Of a DNA stretch of 64,000 bases, positions 53,927 through 63,145 are shown one piece after another. Made by a program: the position numbers and the translations under genes. The stretch is taken from the NCBI GenBank assembly GCA_026003195.1, contig BPGU01000003.1, forward strand, positions 372,001-436,000, written 5' to 3'. Source of the DNA: Armatimonadota bacterium (GTDB lineage: Bacteria; Armatimonadota; HRBIN16). Position 1 is the stretch's first letter. Every line of letters starts with the position of its first letter. A model generated the notes under the pieces. It worked only from the letters and a program-made list of their open reading frames with translations. It ran no database searches and had not been told where the DNA came from.

Positions 53927-54427
53927 ATGGCACGCCGTGAACTGACACTCGCTCGTCGTGAGACCAACGGTGGCATCCGCCGCTGGGACCCGTTTGCGGA
54001 GATGGAGCGCCTGCATCGCGAGATGGATCGCTGGTTCGACCGGCTGTTCCCGTTCAGCCCGCTCACCCGCTGGAGTTCGGATGTGGAAGTGGGCTTTGAG
54101 CCCGCCGTGGATATCTACGAGACCAACGAGGAGCTGGTGGTGTTCGCCACGTTGCCCGGCGTGGAGATGAAAGACATCCACGTGGAGGCGACGGCGGACA
54201 CGCTGATTATCCGCGGCGAACGCAAGCCGCTCCTCAGCGAGGAGAACGTGACGGTGCACTACCGCAGCGCGTGGAGCGGGCACGGCACCTTTGAGGCGCG
54301 TTATGACCTGCCGGTCGAGATTAACCCGAACAAGGTGAAGGCGACGCTCCGCAACGGTATCCTGGAGGTGCGGTTGCCGAAAGTGGAATCCGCCAAGGCG
54401 AAGGCGGTGAAGGTTCAGGTCGAGTAG
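53927..54427 (+). CDS. Small heat-shock protein Hsp20/alpha-crystallin
   Basis: A 166-residue small heat-shock chaperone that holds unfolding proteins. The alpha-crystallin domain covers about 55-150: FEPAVDIYETNEELVVFATL, GVEMKDIHVEATADTLIIRG and the A-x-x-x-x-G-I-L-E signature as TLRNGILEVRLPK. AAAGGAGGTG precedes the ATG. A HAIR-like repeat is upstream. Confidence 0.95.
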   Translation: MARRELTLARRETNGGIRRWDPFAEMERLHREMDRWFDRLFPFSPLTRWSSDVEVGFEPAVDIYETNEELVVFATLPGVEMKDIHVEATADTLIIRGERKPLLSEENVTVHYRSAWSGHGTFEARYDLPVEINPNKVKATLRNGILEVRLPKVESAKAKAVKVQVE

Positions 54428-54457
54428 CCTGCCCCTCTACCAGCCTCCTGAAACAAG

Positions 54458-54485
54458 CATCCCCGCCCGTCGACGGGCGGGGATG
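54458..54485. terminator. 28-base perfect palindrome between hsp20 and rpmB
   Basis: CATCCCCGCCCGTC meets GACGGGCGGGGATG without a spacer, between convergent genes. Confidence 0.7.
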
Positions 54486-54507
54486 TCTATCCCCACACTT
54501 CCCATGA

Positions 54508-54723
54508 TTACAGCGCACGTTTCACCTTGCCTGCTTTGAGGCAGCGCGTGCATACCTTGAGCCGACGCACACTGCCGTTCAGCACCGCCCGCACCGGCTG
54601 TAGATTGGGATACCACACTCGCTTGGTGCGAGGCGCGCGCAACGCCCACGCTCCAGAGTGAACGTGCCGAATATTTTGACCGTGCATGACGCCCTTGCCG
54701 CAGATATCACAGACGTGAGCCAT
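54508..54723 (-). CDS. rpmB: 50S ribosomal protein L28
   Basis: A 71-residue L28. MAHVCDICGKGVMHGQNIRH, the middle TKRVWYPNLQPV and the CTRCLKAGKVKRAL end are typical, with a four-Cys zinc site (CDIC and CTRC). GGGAGG lies 9 bases before the ATG. Confidence 0.95.
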   Translation of the reverse strand: MAHVCDICGKGVMHGQNIRHVHSGAWALRAPRTKRVWYPNLQPVRAVLNGSVRRLKVCTRCLKAGKVKRAL

Positions 54724-54758
54724 CTCCAAGAACCTCCCTGCTGAGAAAACCGCAGGCT

Positions 54759-54788
54759 ATTATACCAGACGATCCCCCCTCTTCGCAA
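54759..54788 (-). promoter_or_regulatory. Promoter of rpmB
   Basis: On the minus strand TTGCGA (54788-54783) and TATAAT (54764-54759) are 18 bases apart. Confidence 0.6.
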
Positions 54789-54881
54789 ATAGGCAAGAAT
54801 ACTGTGCCTGTATGCGTTGACTCAAAGCTGGTCATTGTGATAGACTGCAGGCACACTATCTTCTCAGGAAGGAGAGTAACC

Positions 54882-56048
54882 ATGAAAGCGTTCCTTTGCA
54901 CCCTGCTGCTCTTTGCCAGCTGGTGCAGCACATGGGCACAGGCACTGGCTCCAGAGCGCCCCAGGCCGGTGCATCCGATGGTGCTGGGCACGGTGAAACG
55001 GTTTGTCACCCCTGCCAGAAGCCACCTGACGCCTGCTTCCGTGCAACAGTCGCCCACTTTGAGGCTGTATGACGCCACTTCGGAAGCGCAGCTTGCCTTC
55101 GACGGCACATACGTCTACCTGTACGGTCCTAACAGCGGGGAAATCTTCCGTGAGCAGATCCCCCTGCTGGGTCCCGCCAGGCTGGACACACTGGACATCC
55201 TGTACTCCGCAGGCGGCGCCGCAGGCAGCACGGTCAGCGCCACCGTGCTGGTTTACGGATGTCGCACTGGCTACGTCGGCGATGACCCGGTAACGAACGG
55301 CTTCCCGCTGATCGCCTCGTTCACCGACACCATTCCCGCCGACGGTGTTTATCTGTGGACACTGGACCTCGGCGGAGTAGTGTACGATGCTGGCAAAGAC
55401 ACCAGCGGTCAACCCTACTCGCACGACCTGATGGTGCAGGTGGTGTTTACGGGTACCGACGCCAACATCCCCGACTTTTTCATCGCCAACGGAGCGAACT
55501 CGCTAGGACTGCGTAACGACGGTGGATTGGCACAGGAGCAACCGAGCCTCTTCCCGCTGGGCGCAGGGGCGTTCTGGAATGACGTAGGCAACCGCTTCCA
55601 CATGGAAAACTACTTCACGGGCATCAGCCAGAACGTCTGGCGACAGGGGACATCCAATTACTGGTTTGGAGGCAGTCCACTGGGCAACTTCTCGTTCAGT
55701 GTGTCCGGCAGCTACAACTTCGTGGGCATCGTGTCCAACACTGCAGGCGTAGACATGAAGGAGGCGAAGGTGCAGATTGATGGGCATCCTGTGATTGTGC
55801 CCCTGAAGCTGATAGACGATGCCACGCGCGTCTTTACACTGCCCCTGACGCCCGATGTGGAGCACGACGTGCGCATCGTGATGGGACCGCCCTATCTGGT
55901 ACGCGCCCAAACGGTCACTGCCTCCTCGCCAGCTATGCCAGTGGTAGAGAACTTCCTGCTCATCTCCGGCGACCTGGATGGGGATAACGAGGTCACGTTG
56001 TTTGACTTCGGAATCCTTGTGCAGAGTTTCGGGGAGATTGGCGACTGA
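54882..56048 (+). CDS. Secreted protein with C-terminal calcium-loop (dockerin-like) motif
   Basis: A 388-residue secreted protein. Signal peptide MKAFLCTLLLFASWCSTWAQA, then a beta-sandwich-like body (LDTLDILYSAGGAAGSTVSA, GAFWNDVGNRFHMENYFTGI) of no named family. The last 27 residues are [20 protein letters not shown] plus SFGEIGD, one calcium-binding-loop repeat. GGAAGGAGAG precedes the ATG. A surface or matrix role is inferred from the module shared with the genes at 28500 and 58537. Confidence 0.75.
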   Translation: MKAFLCTLLLFASWCSTWAQALAPERPRPVHPMVLGTVKRFVTPARSHLTPASVQQSPTLRLYDATSEAQLAFDGTYVYLYGPNSGEIFREQIPLLGPARLDTLDILYSAGGAAGSTVSATVLVYGCRTGYVGDDPVTNGFPLIASFTDTIPADGVYLWTLDLGGVVYDAGKDTSGQPYSHDLMVQVVFTGTDANIPDFFIANGANSLGLRNDGGLAQEQPSLFPLGAGAFWNDVGNRFHMENYFTGISQNVWRQGTSNYWFGGSPLGNFSFSVSGSYNFVGIVSNTAGVDMKEAKVQIDGHPVIVPLKLIDDATRVFTLPLTPDVEHDVRIVMGPPYLVRAQTVTASSPAMPVVENFLLISGDLDGDNEVTLFDFGILVQSFGEIGD

Positions 56049-56070
56049 GAAACGTTCTTCCTGAAACATG

Positions 56071-56091
56071 GGGGCGGGTTTCACCCGCCCC
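56071..56091. terminator. Bidirectional hairpin terminator
   Basis: GGGGCGGGT/ACCCGCCCC with a TTC loop, between convergent genes. Confidence 0.7.
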
Positions 56092-56100
56092 AATACCGTA

Positions 56101-56886
56101 TTATTTCCACACCTCCCAGAGTTGAGGAGCCTCCTCCGGAAGCAACCCCAGACGACTGCATCCCGTGCCTCCCGAGGACTCGCAGACCGTCTCCGGTACC
56201 GGATACAACCCTTCGAAGGGAAGCGCTTTCACATGACCATCGCAGAAGACAACCGTGACCTTCTTGGTGTGGCGGGCATGTGGGCGCTGATGCCAGGTGC
56301 TCAGGTCGGCGTTTAGCCCATAACCCTGTAGAGGGTCAAACGGACTGACCGCGTGGTTCATATACGCGCCCCACGAGTGATACAACGCGATGCTACTCGG
56401 TCCGTCCGGCACCACATCCGAAACGAGGATATGGGATGCCGGTGCCTCAATGCGCGCCATCGCTCCAAAGCCGGGTCCTCCAGGCACCGGATAAGCAAGA
56501 CCGTAGCCAATGCGTCCCTCCATCCACAGGCGTTTTCCATCGGGAAGGGACGTATCCACCTTTTTCGCCTCCGGGCACTGGGAATAGAGATTGTTCTTGG
56601 AGTAGGGCTGTATCATGTACAGGAACCCTACGGACACAATGCTGGTGCCGCAGATATCGGGCCAGGGACACTGCATGTTGATCTGAGCCCGCGGATAGGT
56701 CTCGTCGTAGTCCTCAGCATACATCATGATAGCCAGCCCGATCTGCTTGCTGTGGCTGATACATGCCGACTGCCGAGCTTTGGAACGCGCTTGCGCGAAC
56801 ACAGGAAATAGAATGGCTGCCAGTATGGCGATAATCGCGATAACCACGAGCAGCTCAATCAATGTGAACGCTTTAGACCTTCCCAC
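56101..56886 (-). CDS. Prepilin-type N-terminal methylation domain protein (DUF1559-like)
   Basis: A 261-residue pilin-like protein. GRSKA, then [15 protein letters not shown] and [20 protein letters not shown], a Cys-containing body ([20 protein letters not shown]) and the end [16 protein letters not shown]. The GTG start has AGGAGGTG 7 bases upstream; the longer open frame has no signal. Its DNA is more diverged from the two plus-strand copies. A hairpin separates it from the gene upstream on the same strand. Confidence 0.87.
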   Translation of the reverse strand: MGRSKAFTLIELLVVIAIIAILAAILFPVFAQARSKARQSACISHSKQIGLAIMMYAEDYDETYPRAQINMQCPWPDICGTSIVSVGFLYMIQPYSKNNLYSQCPEAKKVDTSLPDGKRLWMEGRIGYGLAYPVPGGPGFGAMARIEAPASHILVSDVVPDGPSSIALYHSWGAYMNHAVSPFDPLQGYGLNADLSTWHQRPHARHTKKVTVVFCDGHVKALPFEGLYPVPETVCESSGGTGCSRLGLLPEEAPQLWEVWK

Positions 56887-56918
56887 TATAGAACACCTCC
56901 TATGAGAGTGATAGAGTA

Positions 56919-56945
56919 AGCGGGCAGGCGCCTCGCCTGCCCGCT
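56919..56945 (-). terminator. Hairpin between the 527-residue secreted gene and the pilin-like gene
   Basis: AGCGGGCAGGCG/CGCCTGCCCGCT around a CCT loop (12-bp perfect stem), 8 bases past the stop on the minus strand. Confidence 0.7.
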
Positions 56946-56953
56946 CATTGCCG

Positions 56954-58537
56954 TTACTCATCCCCGACCATGCCGAAGTTGCGAACGAGGATGCCGAAGT
57001 CGAAGAGCGATACCTCCTCGTCGCCGTCCAGGTCGGCATTGGGGTTCCAGTTGCTGTCGCCCGGCATCGCGCCAAACGCCGTTACCAGTTGGCCAAAGTC
57101 GAACAGCGTCACCTCGTTATCGCCGTCGACGTCACCGTTAATCAGGCTGAAATTCAGCGTCACCGGCGCACCCGTCAGGTTCACACCCGGGATGACCTGT
57201 CGCAGCCAGTGCGAAGCCTTCGCTGCCACATCATAGGTGCCTGTTAATGCGGTGGAGAACTCGTATGCCCCCGTGCTATCCAGATTCACGACGTGTGTCT
57301 CCACCGGGGTGGTCTCGCCCGGGTTGCGGATTTCGATGGTGACCGGAACCTGCCCCGCGTCCCCATCATAGTCGCCGAGCGTTACCGTACCGCTCACCTT
57401 TGCAGTGGTCACGAGCTCGAGGATGCTCAGCCGGTCAATCGTGCCCGCAGGCGAACCACTCGTTTGTCCACCTACCACAAACAGCAGCACCTTTCCGTCG
57501 CCTGTGAGGTAGTAGGAGGCACCGATGATCGTATCTCCGAAGGCACCTACCTCTACTCCGTCTTCGGTGACCCCGCTGCCATCCCAATCCAGCAGTGGGT
57601 TACCGTTCGTATCGGAGATGTAAATCTTGCGGGAGGCAGGGTCTTGTGGTGAGAAGCGGAAGTTGCGCACCAGCAAGTCGGGCAGCGATTGGTTCGCCAG
57701 GGAGGCTGGAACATACACAATCCTGTGTTCCTGATAGTTGCCCGAGTCGAAGGGGATAAGGCGAACCGGTTCTGCAAAGCTGTTGACGCCGGTGCGAACC
57801 GCCTTGAAGATGCCATCATTAGCATCGCCAGAAGCACGGTACATGTAGATGTCGCCATTGGGAGCGAAGGCGATATCACGCAGGTAGTTCGGTGCGACCG
57901 TGTTCGTAGTGCCGATGAGCGCTCCCGAAGACAGGGATACCCGCCGGATCGCTTGTGGGTTGGTCAGATGCAACGTACCCACTGCCAGCGCGGGTCCCGA
58001 CCCACCGTAGCCGGGATCCAGGGCAATCGTATCGTAGCGTCCCACTCCCAGTTCGGAGAGCGAGACGATCCCATCGTTCGACCAGAACTCGTCCCAGATG
58101 CCATTGGGGGTCAGGCGAACGATGGCAGTGTCCGGGTTCGTATTGTGTCCCAGACCAAAACCGACATATAGATACCCGCCGTAGTAAAAGAGCCGGGTAT
58201 CCCGTCCAACACCCGGTGCATTCCATCCGAAAATCTTGGCAACGCCGCTACCATAGCCGAGGTTTCCGCTTGGCAGGTTCAGCACATTGTCGATGCGCAC
58301 GATACCCACAGGACCGACGCCCGATTGCGAGCGGAACCCTGCTACATACACCGTTGTACCGTCGAAAGCCGCGTCGATAGCGCCGTCGCCGCACCCCTGA
58401 TCGGTACCGTTGAAGATGGTGGAGAGGTTGAAACTGCGCAGGAGCTTCAGCTGCAGGTCAGCCTGTGTCGACACGGCGAGACCAAGCAAACCAGCCGTCA
58501 GGCACGCTAGTGTGACGAGAGACCACAGACGTCTCAT
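56954..58537 (-). CDS. Secreted protein with two C-terminal calcium-loop (dockerin-like) repeats
   Basis: A 527-residue secreted protein. Signal peptide [20 protein letters not shown], then a long beta-rich region that reads like a beta-propeller ([39 protein letters not shown]). A fibronectin-like or carboxypeptidase-regulatory-like unit (about 390-460) and the end [20 protein letters not shown] / [20 protein letters not shown] follow. AAGGAGGATTCACCC precedes the ATG. No enzyme motif was seen. Confidence 0.77.
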   Translation of the reverse strand: MRRLWSLVTLACLTAGLLGLAVSTQADLQLKLLRSFNLSTIFNGTDQGCGDGAIDAAFDGTTVYVAGFRSQSGVGPVGIVRIDNVLNLPSGNLGYGSGVAKIFGWNAPGVGRDTRLFYYGGYLYVGFGLGHNTNPDTAIVRLTPNGIWDEFWSNDGIVSLSELGVGRYDTIALDPGYGGSGPALAVGTLHLTNPQAIRRVSLSSGALIGTTNTVAPNYLRDIAFAPNGDIYMYRASGDANDGIFKAVRTGVNSFAEPVRLIPFDSGNYQEHRIVYVPASLANQSLPDLLVRNFRFSPQDPASRKIYISDTNGNPLLDWDGSGVTEDGVEVGAFGDTIIGASYYLTGDGKVLLFVVGGQTSGSPAGTIDRLSILELVTTAKVSGTVTLGDYDGDAGQVPVTIEIRNPGETTPVETHVVNLDSTGAYEFSTALTGTYDVAAKASHWLRQVIPGVNLTGAPVTLNFSLINGDVDGDNEVTLFDFGQLVTAFGAMPGDSNWNPNADLDGDEEVSLFDFGILVRNFGMVGDE

Positions 58538-58737
58538 GGGTGAATCCTCCTTTCACCGAGATTCCAGCGTTATATAATGCTGTCCGTAATTATCATAGCA
58601 CGACGTTCCCAGTGTGTCCAGTATTTTCACCAGTGCAGGAGGAAAAAAATTTGATGGAATCCCTCAGGGTTTTCGTCTACCCTGTGAATAGGGTAAGATA
58701 GCAAGTGTAAGGTTTTCACGGAGGCGTTGAAGAGGGC

Positions 58738-60495
58738 ATGTTCTGGCGTTTACTGGGCTTGATGCGTCCCTATCTGGTTCCTATTGTCATCGGCTTTACC
58801 TGTCTGGTGCTGGCGACCCCTGCCCAGATGTTTCCCCCACTGGTGTGGAAGTACGTGGTAGACGAGGTGATCATGAACCGAAAGGTGGAGCACCTTGCCC
58901 CTGCGATGCTGGTGATGCTGGCAGTACATCTGGTAGGCATGGGGCTCTCCGCAGCGCGCACCTACCTGCTGGGCGTGGCAGGGCAACGCTTTGTGGCTGA
59001 CCTGCGCAGCCGCCTGCACGACAAGTTGATGCGCCAGTCGGTGCGTTACCACCATGACCGCAAAAGCGGTGACCTGATGGCGCGTGTGATCGGCGACGTA
59101 GACACCCTGCAGGAAGTGGTCATCAACGGTGTAGACAACATCCTGGGCAACGCGCTGAGCCTCCTCTGGGTGGCAGGTATCATCGTGTGGTTGAACTGGA
59201 AGGTGGGAACGCTGACCCTGCTACCGCTGGCCATCGTGGCGGTGATGGTGTGGTTTTTCAATCTGCGCGTGAAGGGACTGTATCGTGCTATCCGCGACCG
59301 TTTAGGCGACCTTTCAGCGAAGCTGCAGGAGAACTTGCTGGGTGTGCTGATTATCAAAGCCTTCGCCCGTGAGGCGTATGAGCAGGAACGTTTTCAGCAG
59401 GTGAACGCCGAGTATCTGACCACCAGCCTGAAGGGCGTCCAGGTACGCTCCGTATATTTCCCCGGCGTGATGACCGTTGGTTTCCTGAGCAATATCGCCA
59501 TGATAGGCGCAGGAGCCTATTTCGTGCTGAAAGGCGAGTTTACCATCGGCGGGCTGGTCGCCTATCGTGGTTACTGGTGGCAGCTGTTTGCGCCGGTTTT
59601 TTCGCTGGCTCAGGTGAACGAGATGATTCAGCGTGCGATCGCAGCCGCCTCGCGTGTGTTTGAGGTGCTGGATGCGCCGGAAGAGGTGACCGACGCCCCG
59701 GACGCCATCGCCCCCGACACGGTGCGGGGACATATCCGCTTCGACAGGGTGAGTTTCGCCTACACGCCGGAACGTCCGATCCTGCAGGACGTCTCCTTCG
59801 AGGTTCTGCCGGGGCAACGCATCGGTATCGTGGGTCCCAGCGGCACCGGCAAGACCACCATCCTCAACCTGATCTTGCGTCTGTATGACCCGCAGGAAGG
59901 TGTCATCTCGTTGGACGGTATACCTCTGCACCGGTTACAACAGCAGGCGTTCCGCCGTCATATCGCGCTGGTCACTCAGGAGCCGTTCCTGTTCAACGAC
60001 ACCGTACGCCAGAACATTCTCTTCGGCAGGTTAGATGCGACCGACGAGGAGATGGAAACTGCCGCCCGACTGGCGAACGCCCACGAGTTCATTATGGACC
60101 TGCCACAGGGCTATGACACACTGGTTGGTGAGCGCGGGGTCAAGCTCTCCGGCGGACAGAAACAACGCATCTGTATCGCCCGTGCCTTTCTGGCAAATCC
60201 CAAGGTGCTTCTGCTGGACGAAGCCACCGCTTCGGTAGAGCCGGAGTCAGAGGCATTGATCCAGGCTGCGCTGGAAAGGCTGATGCAGGGACGTACCACC
60301 ATCATCGTCACACACCGCCTCTCGCTGGTACGCGACTGCGACCGCATTCTGGTGATTGACGAAGGGCGCGTGAGGGAATCGGGCAGGCACGAGCAGCTCA
60401 TGGAGCAAAACGGATGGTATGCGCGCATGTATCGCCTGCAGATGGAGGGCGGCGCACTGGTGGAGGAGTTGATGGATTCAAGCACTGTGGACTGA
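58738..60495 (+). CDS. ABC transporter, fused permease and ATPase (MsbA/LmrA-type)
   Basis: A 585-residue half-transporter exporting lipids, peptides or drugs. Residues 1-300 hold six membrane helices with the ABC exporter coupling helices (HDRKSGDLMARVIGDVDTLQ). The ATPase has Walker A GPSGTGKTT, signature LSGGQKQR, Walker B VLLLDEATASVE and H-loop IVTHRLSLVRDCD. No partner gene is adjacent, so it probably acts as a homodimer. A 6-bp inverted repeat TACCCT/AGGGTA lies at 58678-58695. Confidence 0.92.
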   Translation: MFWRLLGLMRPYLVPIVIGFTCLVLATPAQMFPPLVWKYVVDEVIMNRKVEHLAPAMLVMLAVHLVGMGLSAARTYLLGVAGQRFVADLRSRLHDKLMRQSVRYHHDRKSGDLMARVIGDVDTLQEVVINGVDNILGNALSLLWVAGIIVWLNWKVGTLTLLPLAIVAVMVWFFNLRVKGLYRAIRDRLGDLSAKLQENLLGVLIIKAFAREAYEQERFQQVNAEYLTTSLKGVQVRSVYFPGVMTVGFLSNIAMIGAGAYFVLKGEFTIGGLVAYRGYWWQLFAPVFSLAQVNEMIQRAIAAASRVFEVLDAPEEVTDAPDAIAPDTVRGHIRFDRVSFAYTPERPILQDVSFEVLPGQRIGIVGPSGTGKTTILNLILRLYDPQEGVISLDGIPLHRLQQQAFRRHIALVTQEPFLFNDTVRQNILFGRLDATDEEMETAARLANAHEFIMDLPQGYDTLVGERGVKLSGGQKQRICIARAFLANPKVLLLDEATASVEPESEALIQAALERLMQGRTTIIVTHRLSLVRDCDRILVIDEGRVRESGRHEQLMEQNGWYARMYRLQMEGGALVEELMDSSTVD

Positions 60496-60570
60496 CAGGT
60501 GCGCACGCAGGAGCTGATTGCTGCTGGTGCGAATCGTGATTTAACACACCCATCGAAAGGAGAAGTATCT

Positions 60571-61674
60571 ATGCGCCGCATGAAAGTGGGCGTGATTGGC
60601 TGTGGCAACATCAGTCCTATCTACCTGCAGGCGGGTAAAGTGTTTGAAAGCATACAGATAGTGGCGTGCGCGGACATTGACATGGACAAGGCGCGCACCC
60701 GTGCTGCCGAGTTCGGTATTGCAAAGGTTTTGACGCCCGACGAGCTGCTTGCTGACCCCGAAGTGGAAATCGTGCTGAACCTCACCGTGCCCAAAGCACA
60801 CGCCGAGATCAACCTGAAGGCGATTGAGGCGGGCAAACACGTCTACACCGAGAAACCGCTGGCGACCAACCGCGAGGACGGATGCAGAACCATCGAGGCG
60901 GCTCGCACAAAGGGCGTACGCGTTGGCTCCGCGCCAGACACCTTTCTGGGAGGCGGCATCCAGACCTGCCGCAAGCTGATTGACGACGGATGGATCGGCG
61001 AACCGGTAGGCGCGACCGCCTTCATGACCTGTCACGGTCACGAGAGCTGGCACCCCTCTCCGGAGTTCTACTACGAGGTGGGTGGAGGACCAATGTTCGA
61101 CATGGGTCCCTACTACCTCACCGCGCTGGTGAACCTGATAGGTCCCATTCGGCGAGTCAGCGGCTCGGCGCGTATTACTTTTCCCGAAAGGCTCATCACC
61201 AGCCAGCCCAAGTACGGCAAAGTGGTGAAGGTGGAGACGCCCACACATATCGCCGGCACGATGGACTTCGCCAACGGTGCTATCGGCACGGTGGTGATGA
61301 GCTTTGACGTGTGGGCAGCCCAACTGCCGCGCATCGAGATATACGGTACGGAGGGAACGCTCAGCGTGCCCGACCCGAACACCTTTGGCGGTCCGGTGCG
61401 CCTGTACCGACCGGGTAACCGCGACTGGATGGAGATTCCGCTCACGCACGGCTACACCGAGAACAGCCGTGGACTGGGCGCCGCAGACATGGCGGTGGCT
61501 ATCCAGACGGGCAGACCGCACCGCGCCAACGGCGATCTCGCCTACCATGTGCTGGACGTGATGCAGGCTTTCCTGGACGCCGCCGAGACAGGCACGTATA
61601 TCCCCATCGAAAGCACTTGCGAACGCCCGGCTCCCTTACCAATGGGCTTACGGCATGGGCAGATAGACGCTTAA
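60571..61674 (+). CDS. Gfo/Idh/MocA family NAD(P)-dependent oxidoreductase
   Basis: A 367-residue sugar or inositol-type dehydrogenase. The Rossmann motif is [16 protein letters not shown] (G-x-G-x-x-S), and the catalytic lysine motif EKPLATN is near residue 95. The C-terminal domain has [17 protein letters not shown], the expected His/Tyr-like region with a Gly-rich entry. AAAGGAG precedes the ATG; a second ATG 9 bases in is possible. The substrate is unknown. It is followed by a ThuA-like gene, the classic pairing. Confidence 0.9.
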   Translation: MRRMKVGVIGCGNISPIYLQAGKVFESIQIVACADIDMDKARTRAAEFGIAKVLTPDELLADPEVEIVLNLTVPKAHAEINLKAIEAGKHVYTEKPLATNREDGCRTIEAARTKGVRVGSAPDTFLGGGIQTCRKLIDDGWIGEPVGATAFMTCHGHESWHPSPEFYYEVGGGPMFDMGPYYLTALVNLIGPIRRVSGSARITFPERLITSQPKYGKVVKVETPTHIAGTMDFANGAIGTVVMSFDVWAAQLPRIEIYGTEGTLSVPDPNTFGGPVRLYRPGNRDWMEIPLTHGYTENSRGLGAADMAVAIQTGRPHRANGDLAYHVLDVMQAFLDAAETGTYIPIESTCERPAPLPMGLRHGQIDA

Positions 61675-61689
61675 AAGGAGGACATTCAC

Positions 61690-62334
61690 ATGAAACGCGC
61701 GTTGATTGTGTGGGGCGGCTGGGAGGGGCATGAACCCAAACAATGCGCCGAGATTTTCGCACCCTGGCTGCAATCGCAGGGCTACGAAGTGATCGTGTCC
61801 AATACGCTGGACACCTATACGGATAAAGAGCTGATGCAGTCGCTGAACCTCATCGTACCGATATGGACGATGGGCACGATTACCCCGGAACAGGAGGCAG
61901 GACTGCTGGACGCCTTGCGCAGTGGCGTGGGCATTGCTGGCTGGCACGGCGGCATGGGCGACTCCTTCCGCAACAACACCGAGTACCAGTTCATGGTGGG
62001 CGGGCAGTGGGTCGCGCACCCGGGCAACATTATCGACTACGAGGTGAACATCATCAAGCCGGAAGACCCCATCGTGGCGGGCTTGAGCGACTTCAAAATG
62101 CACTCCGAGCAGTATTACATGCACGTAGACCCCTCGAACGAGGTGCTTGCCACCACCACCTTCAGCGGAGAGTACTGTGAGTGGATAGCAGGCACGGTCA
62201 TGCCGGTGGTATGGAAGCGACGCTACGGCAAGGGGCGCGTGTTCTACAGCTCGCTGGGACACGTGGCAAAGGATTTTGAGGTTCCTGAAGCGCTGGAGAT
62301 TATGAAGCGCGGGATGTTGTGGGCGTCAAGGTAG
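61690..62334 (+). CDS. ThuA-like (trehalose utilisation) protein
   Basis: A 214-residue ThuA-type GATase-fold protein. [20 protein letters not shown] opens it, [20 protein letters not shown] is the central family block, and [20 protein letters not shown] is the conserved end with its His. The active nucleophile Cys of true glutaminases is absent, as usual. AAAAGGAGG precedes the ATG. A sugar-conversion role with the Gfo/Idh/MocA enzyme is inferred. Confidence 0.88.
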   Translation: MKRALIVWGGWEGHEPKQCAEIFAPWLQSQGYEVIVSNTLDTYTDKELMQSLNLIVPIWTMGTITPEQEAGLLDALRSGVGIAGWHGGMGDSFRNNTEYQFMVGGQWVAHPGNIIDYEVNIIKPEDPIVAGLSDFKMHSEQYYMHVDPSNEVLATTTFSGEYCEWIAGTVMPVVWKRRYGKGRVFYSSLGHVAKDFEVPEALEIMKRGMLWASR

Positions 62335-62342
62335 CGGGGGCA

Positions 62343-62807
62343 ATGCCTGAACAGACCCAGAAAAAAGCAAAGCCTCCCTCCCTGGAGGAGGTAAAACGTC
62401 GGCGCAAACCGGTGCGCAACGTTAACGAGGAACACCTGCGCCAGCTCTCCCAGATGGAGCAGCTGGCGCTCGCCGTCACCGAGCGCGTGGGCACGATGGG
62501 CTTTTTCTTCCTGATAGCCACATGGACCGCTCTCTGGCTGGGGTGGAACACCCTCGCGCCCAAACCGCTACGATTTGACCCACCCACCGCCTTCGTGCTG
62601 TGGCTGTTTATCTCCAACCTTATCCAGATTCTGCTGATGCCTCTGTTGATGGTCGGGCAGAACGTGCTCAGCCGTCACGCCGAGCTGCGCGCGGAAGCCG
62701 ACTACGAGGTGAACCTGAAAACTGAGCACGAAGTGGAGATGATATTGCAACACTTAGAGTATCAGAACCAACTGCTGGAAAAGATTGCTCGCAAGTCAGG
62801 GGAGTAG
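62343..62807 (+). CDS. DUF1003 small membrane protein
   Basis: A 154-residue protein with a charged N-terminus, two membrane helices (VGTMGFFFLIATWTALWLGW and AFVLWLFISNLIQILLMPLL) and a helical tail (MVGQNVLSRHAELRAEADYE). This matches DUF1003. Function unknown. The ATG is 8 bases after the ThuA-like stop. Confidence 0.85.
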   Translation: MPEQTQKKAKPPSLEEVKRRRKPVRNVNEEHLRQLSQMEQLALAVTERVGTMGFFFLIATWTALWLGWNTLAPKPLRFDPPTAFVLWLFISNLIQILLMPLLMVGQNVLSRHAELRAEADYEVNLKTEHEVEMILQHLEYQNQLLEKIARKSGE

Positions 62808-62808
62808 T

Positions 62809-62861
62809 ACTCTGTCAAGGCTCAACGTTAGAGAGCACCCGGCGACTGGAAGTCGCCGGGA
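62809..62861 (+). repeat. Dispersed 54-bp repeat, copy 2
   Basis: TACTCTGTCAAGGCTCAACG, then a variable stretch and a perfect 10-bp hairpin CCCGGCGACT/AGTCGCCGGG with GGA loop (62839-62861). It begins 2 bases after the DUF1003 stop. Confidence 0.75.
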
Positions 62862-62920
62862 CAACACCGGCATCTTCAAAAAAGGTCTGACAAAGTAGTG
62901 CTTTGCCAAAAGGGTGGTGC

Positions 62921-63100
62921 CGAGGCTGTCTCGCCTCGCTGTTCTTCTGAGCGCAAGAGAAGAATATCGGTGAGCGTTTGCGGCTGAAGCCGCACCCCTT
63001 CAGACAAAGCCAGCTTTCGCTGGCTGAATATGGTTTGCGAGGGAACGGCTTGAGCCGTGAGAGGGGTAGCTGCGCGCGCAGCTCACAGAGCGGAGCTCCG
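62921..63100. repeat. Run of six short palindromes
   Basis: CGAGGC/GCCTCG (62921-62938), GCGGCTGAAGCCGC (62980-62993), AGCCAGC/GCTGGCT (63008-63025), ACGGCTTGAGCCGT (63045-63058), AGCTGCGCGCGCAGCT (63068-63083) and CGGAGCTCCG (63091-63100). Confidence 0.7.
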
Positions 63101-63145
63101 AGATGCTTCACTGCGTTCAGCATGAGGATGAGATGTAGCGGAGTA

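Larger units (their letters stand above)
62808..63145. other. Intergenic region made of repeats
   Basis: No gene is supported. It holds repeat copy 2, a short match to the sequence after the serpin gene (TAGTGCTTTG, 62896), and the palindrome run. Near 63104 GCTTCACTGCGTTCAGCATG is like dispersed repeats in other bacterial genomes. Confidence 0.6.
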
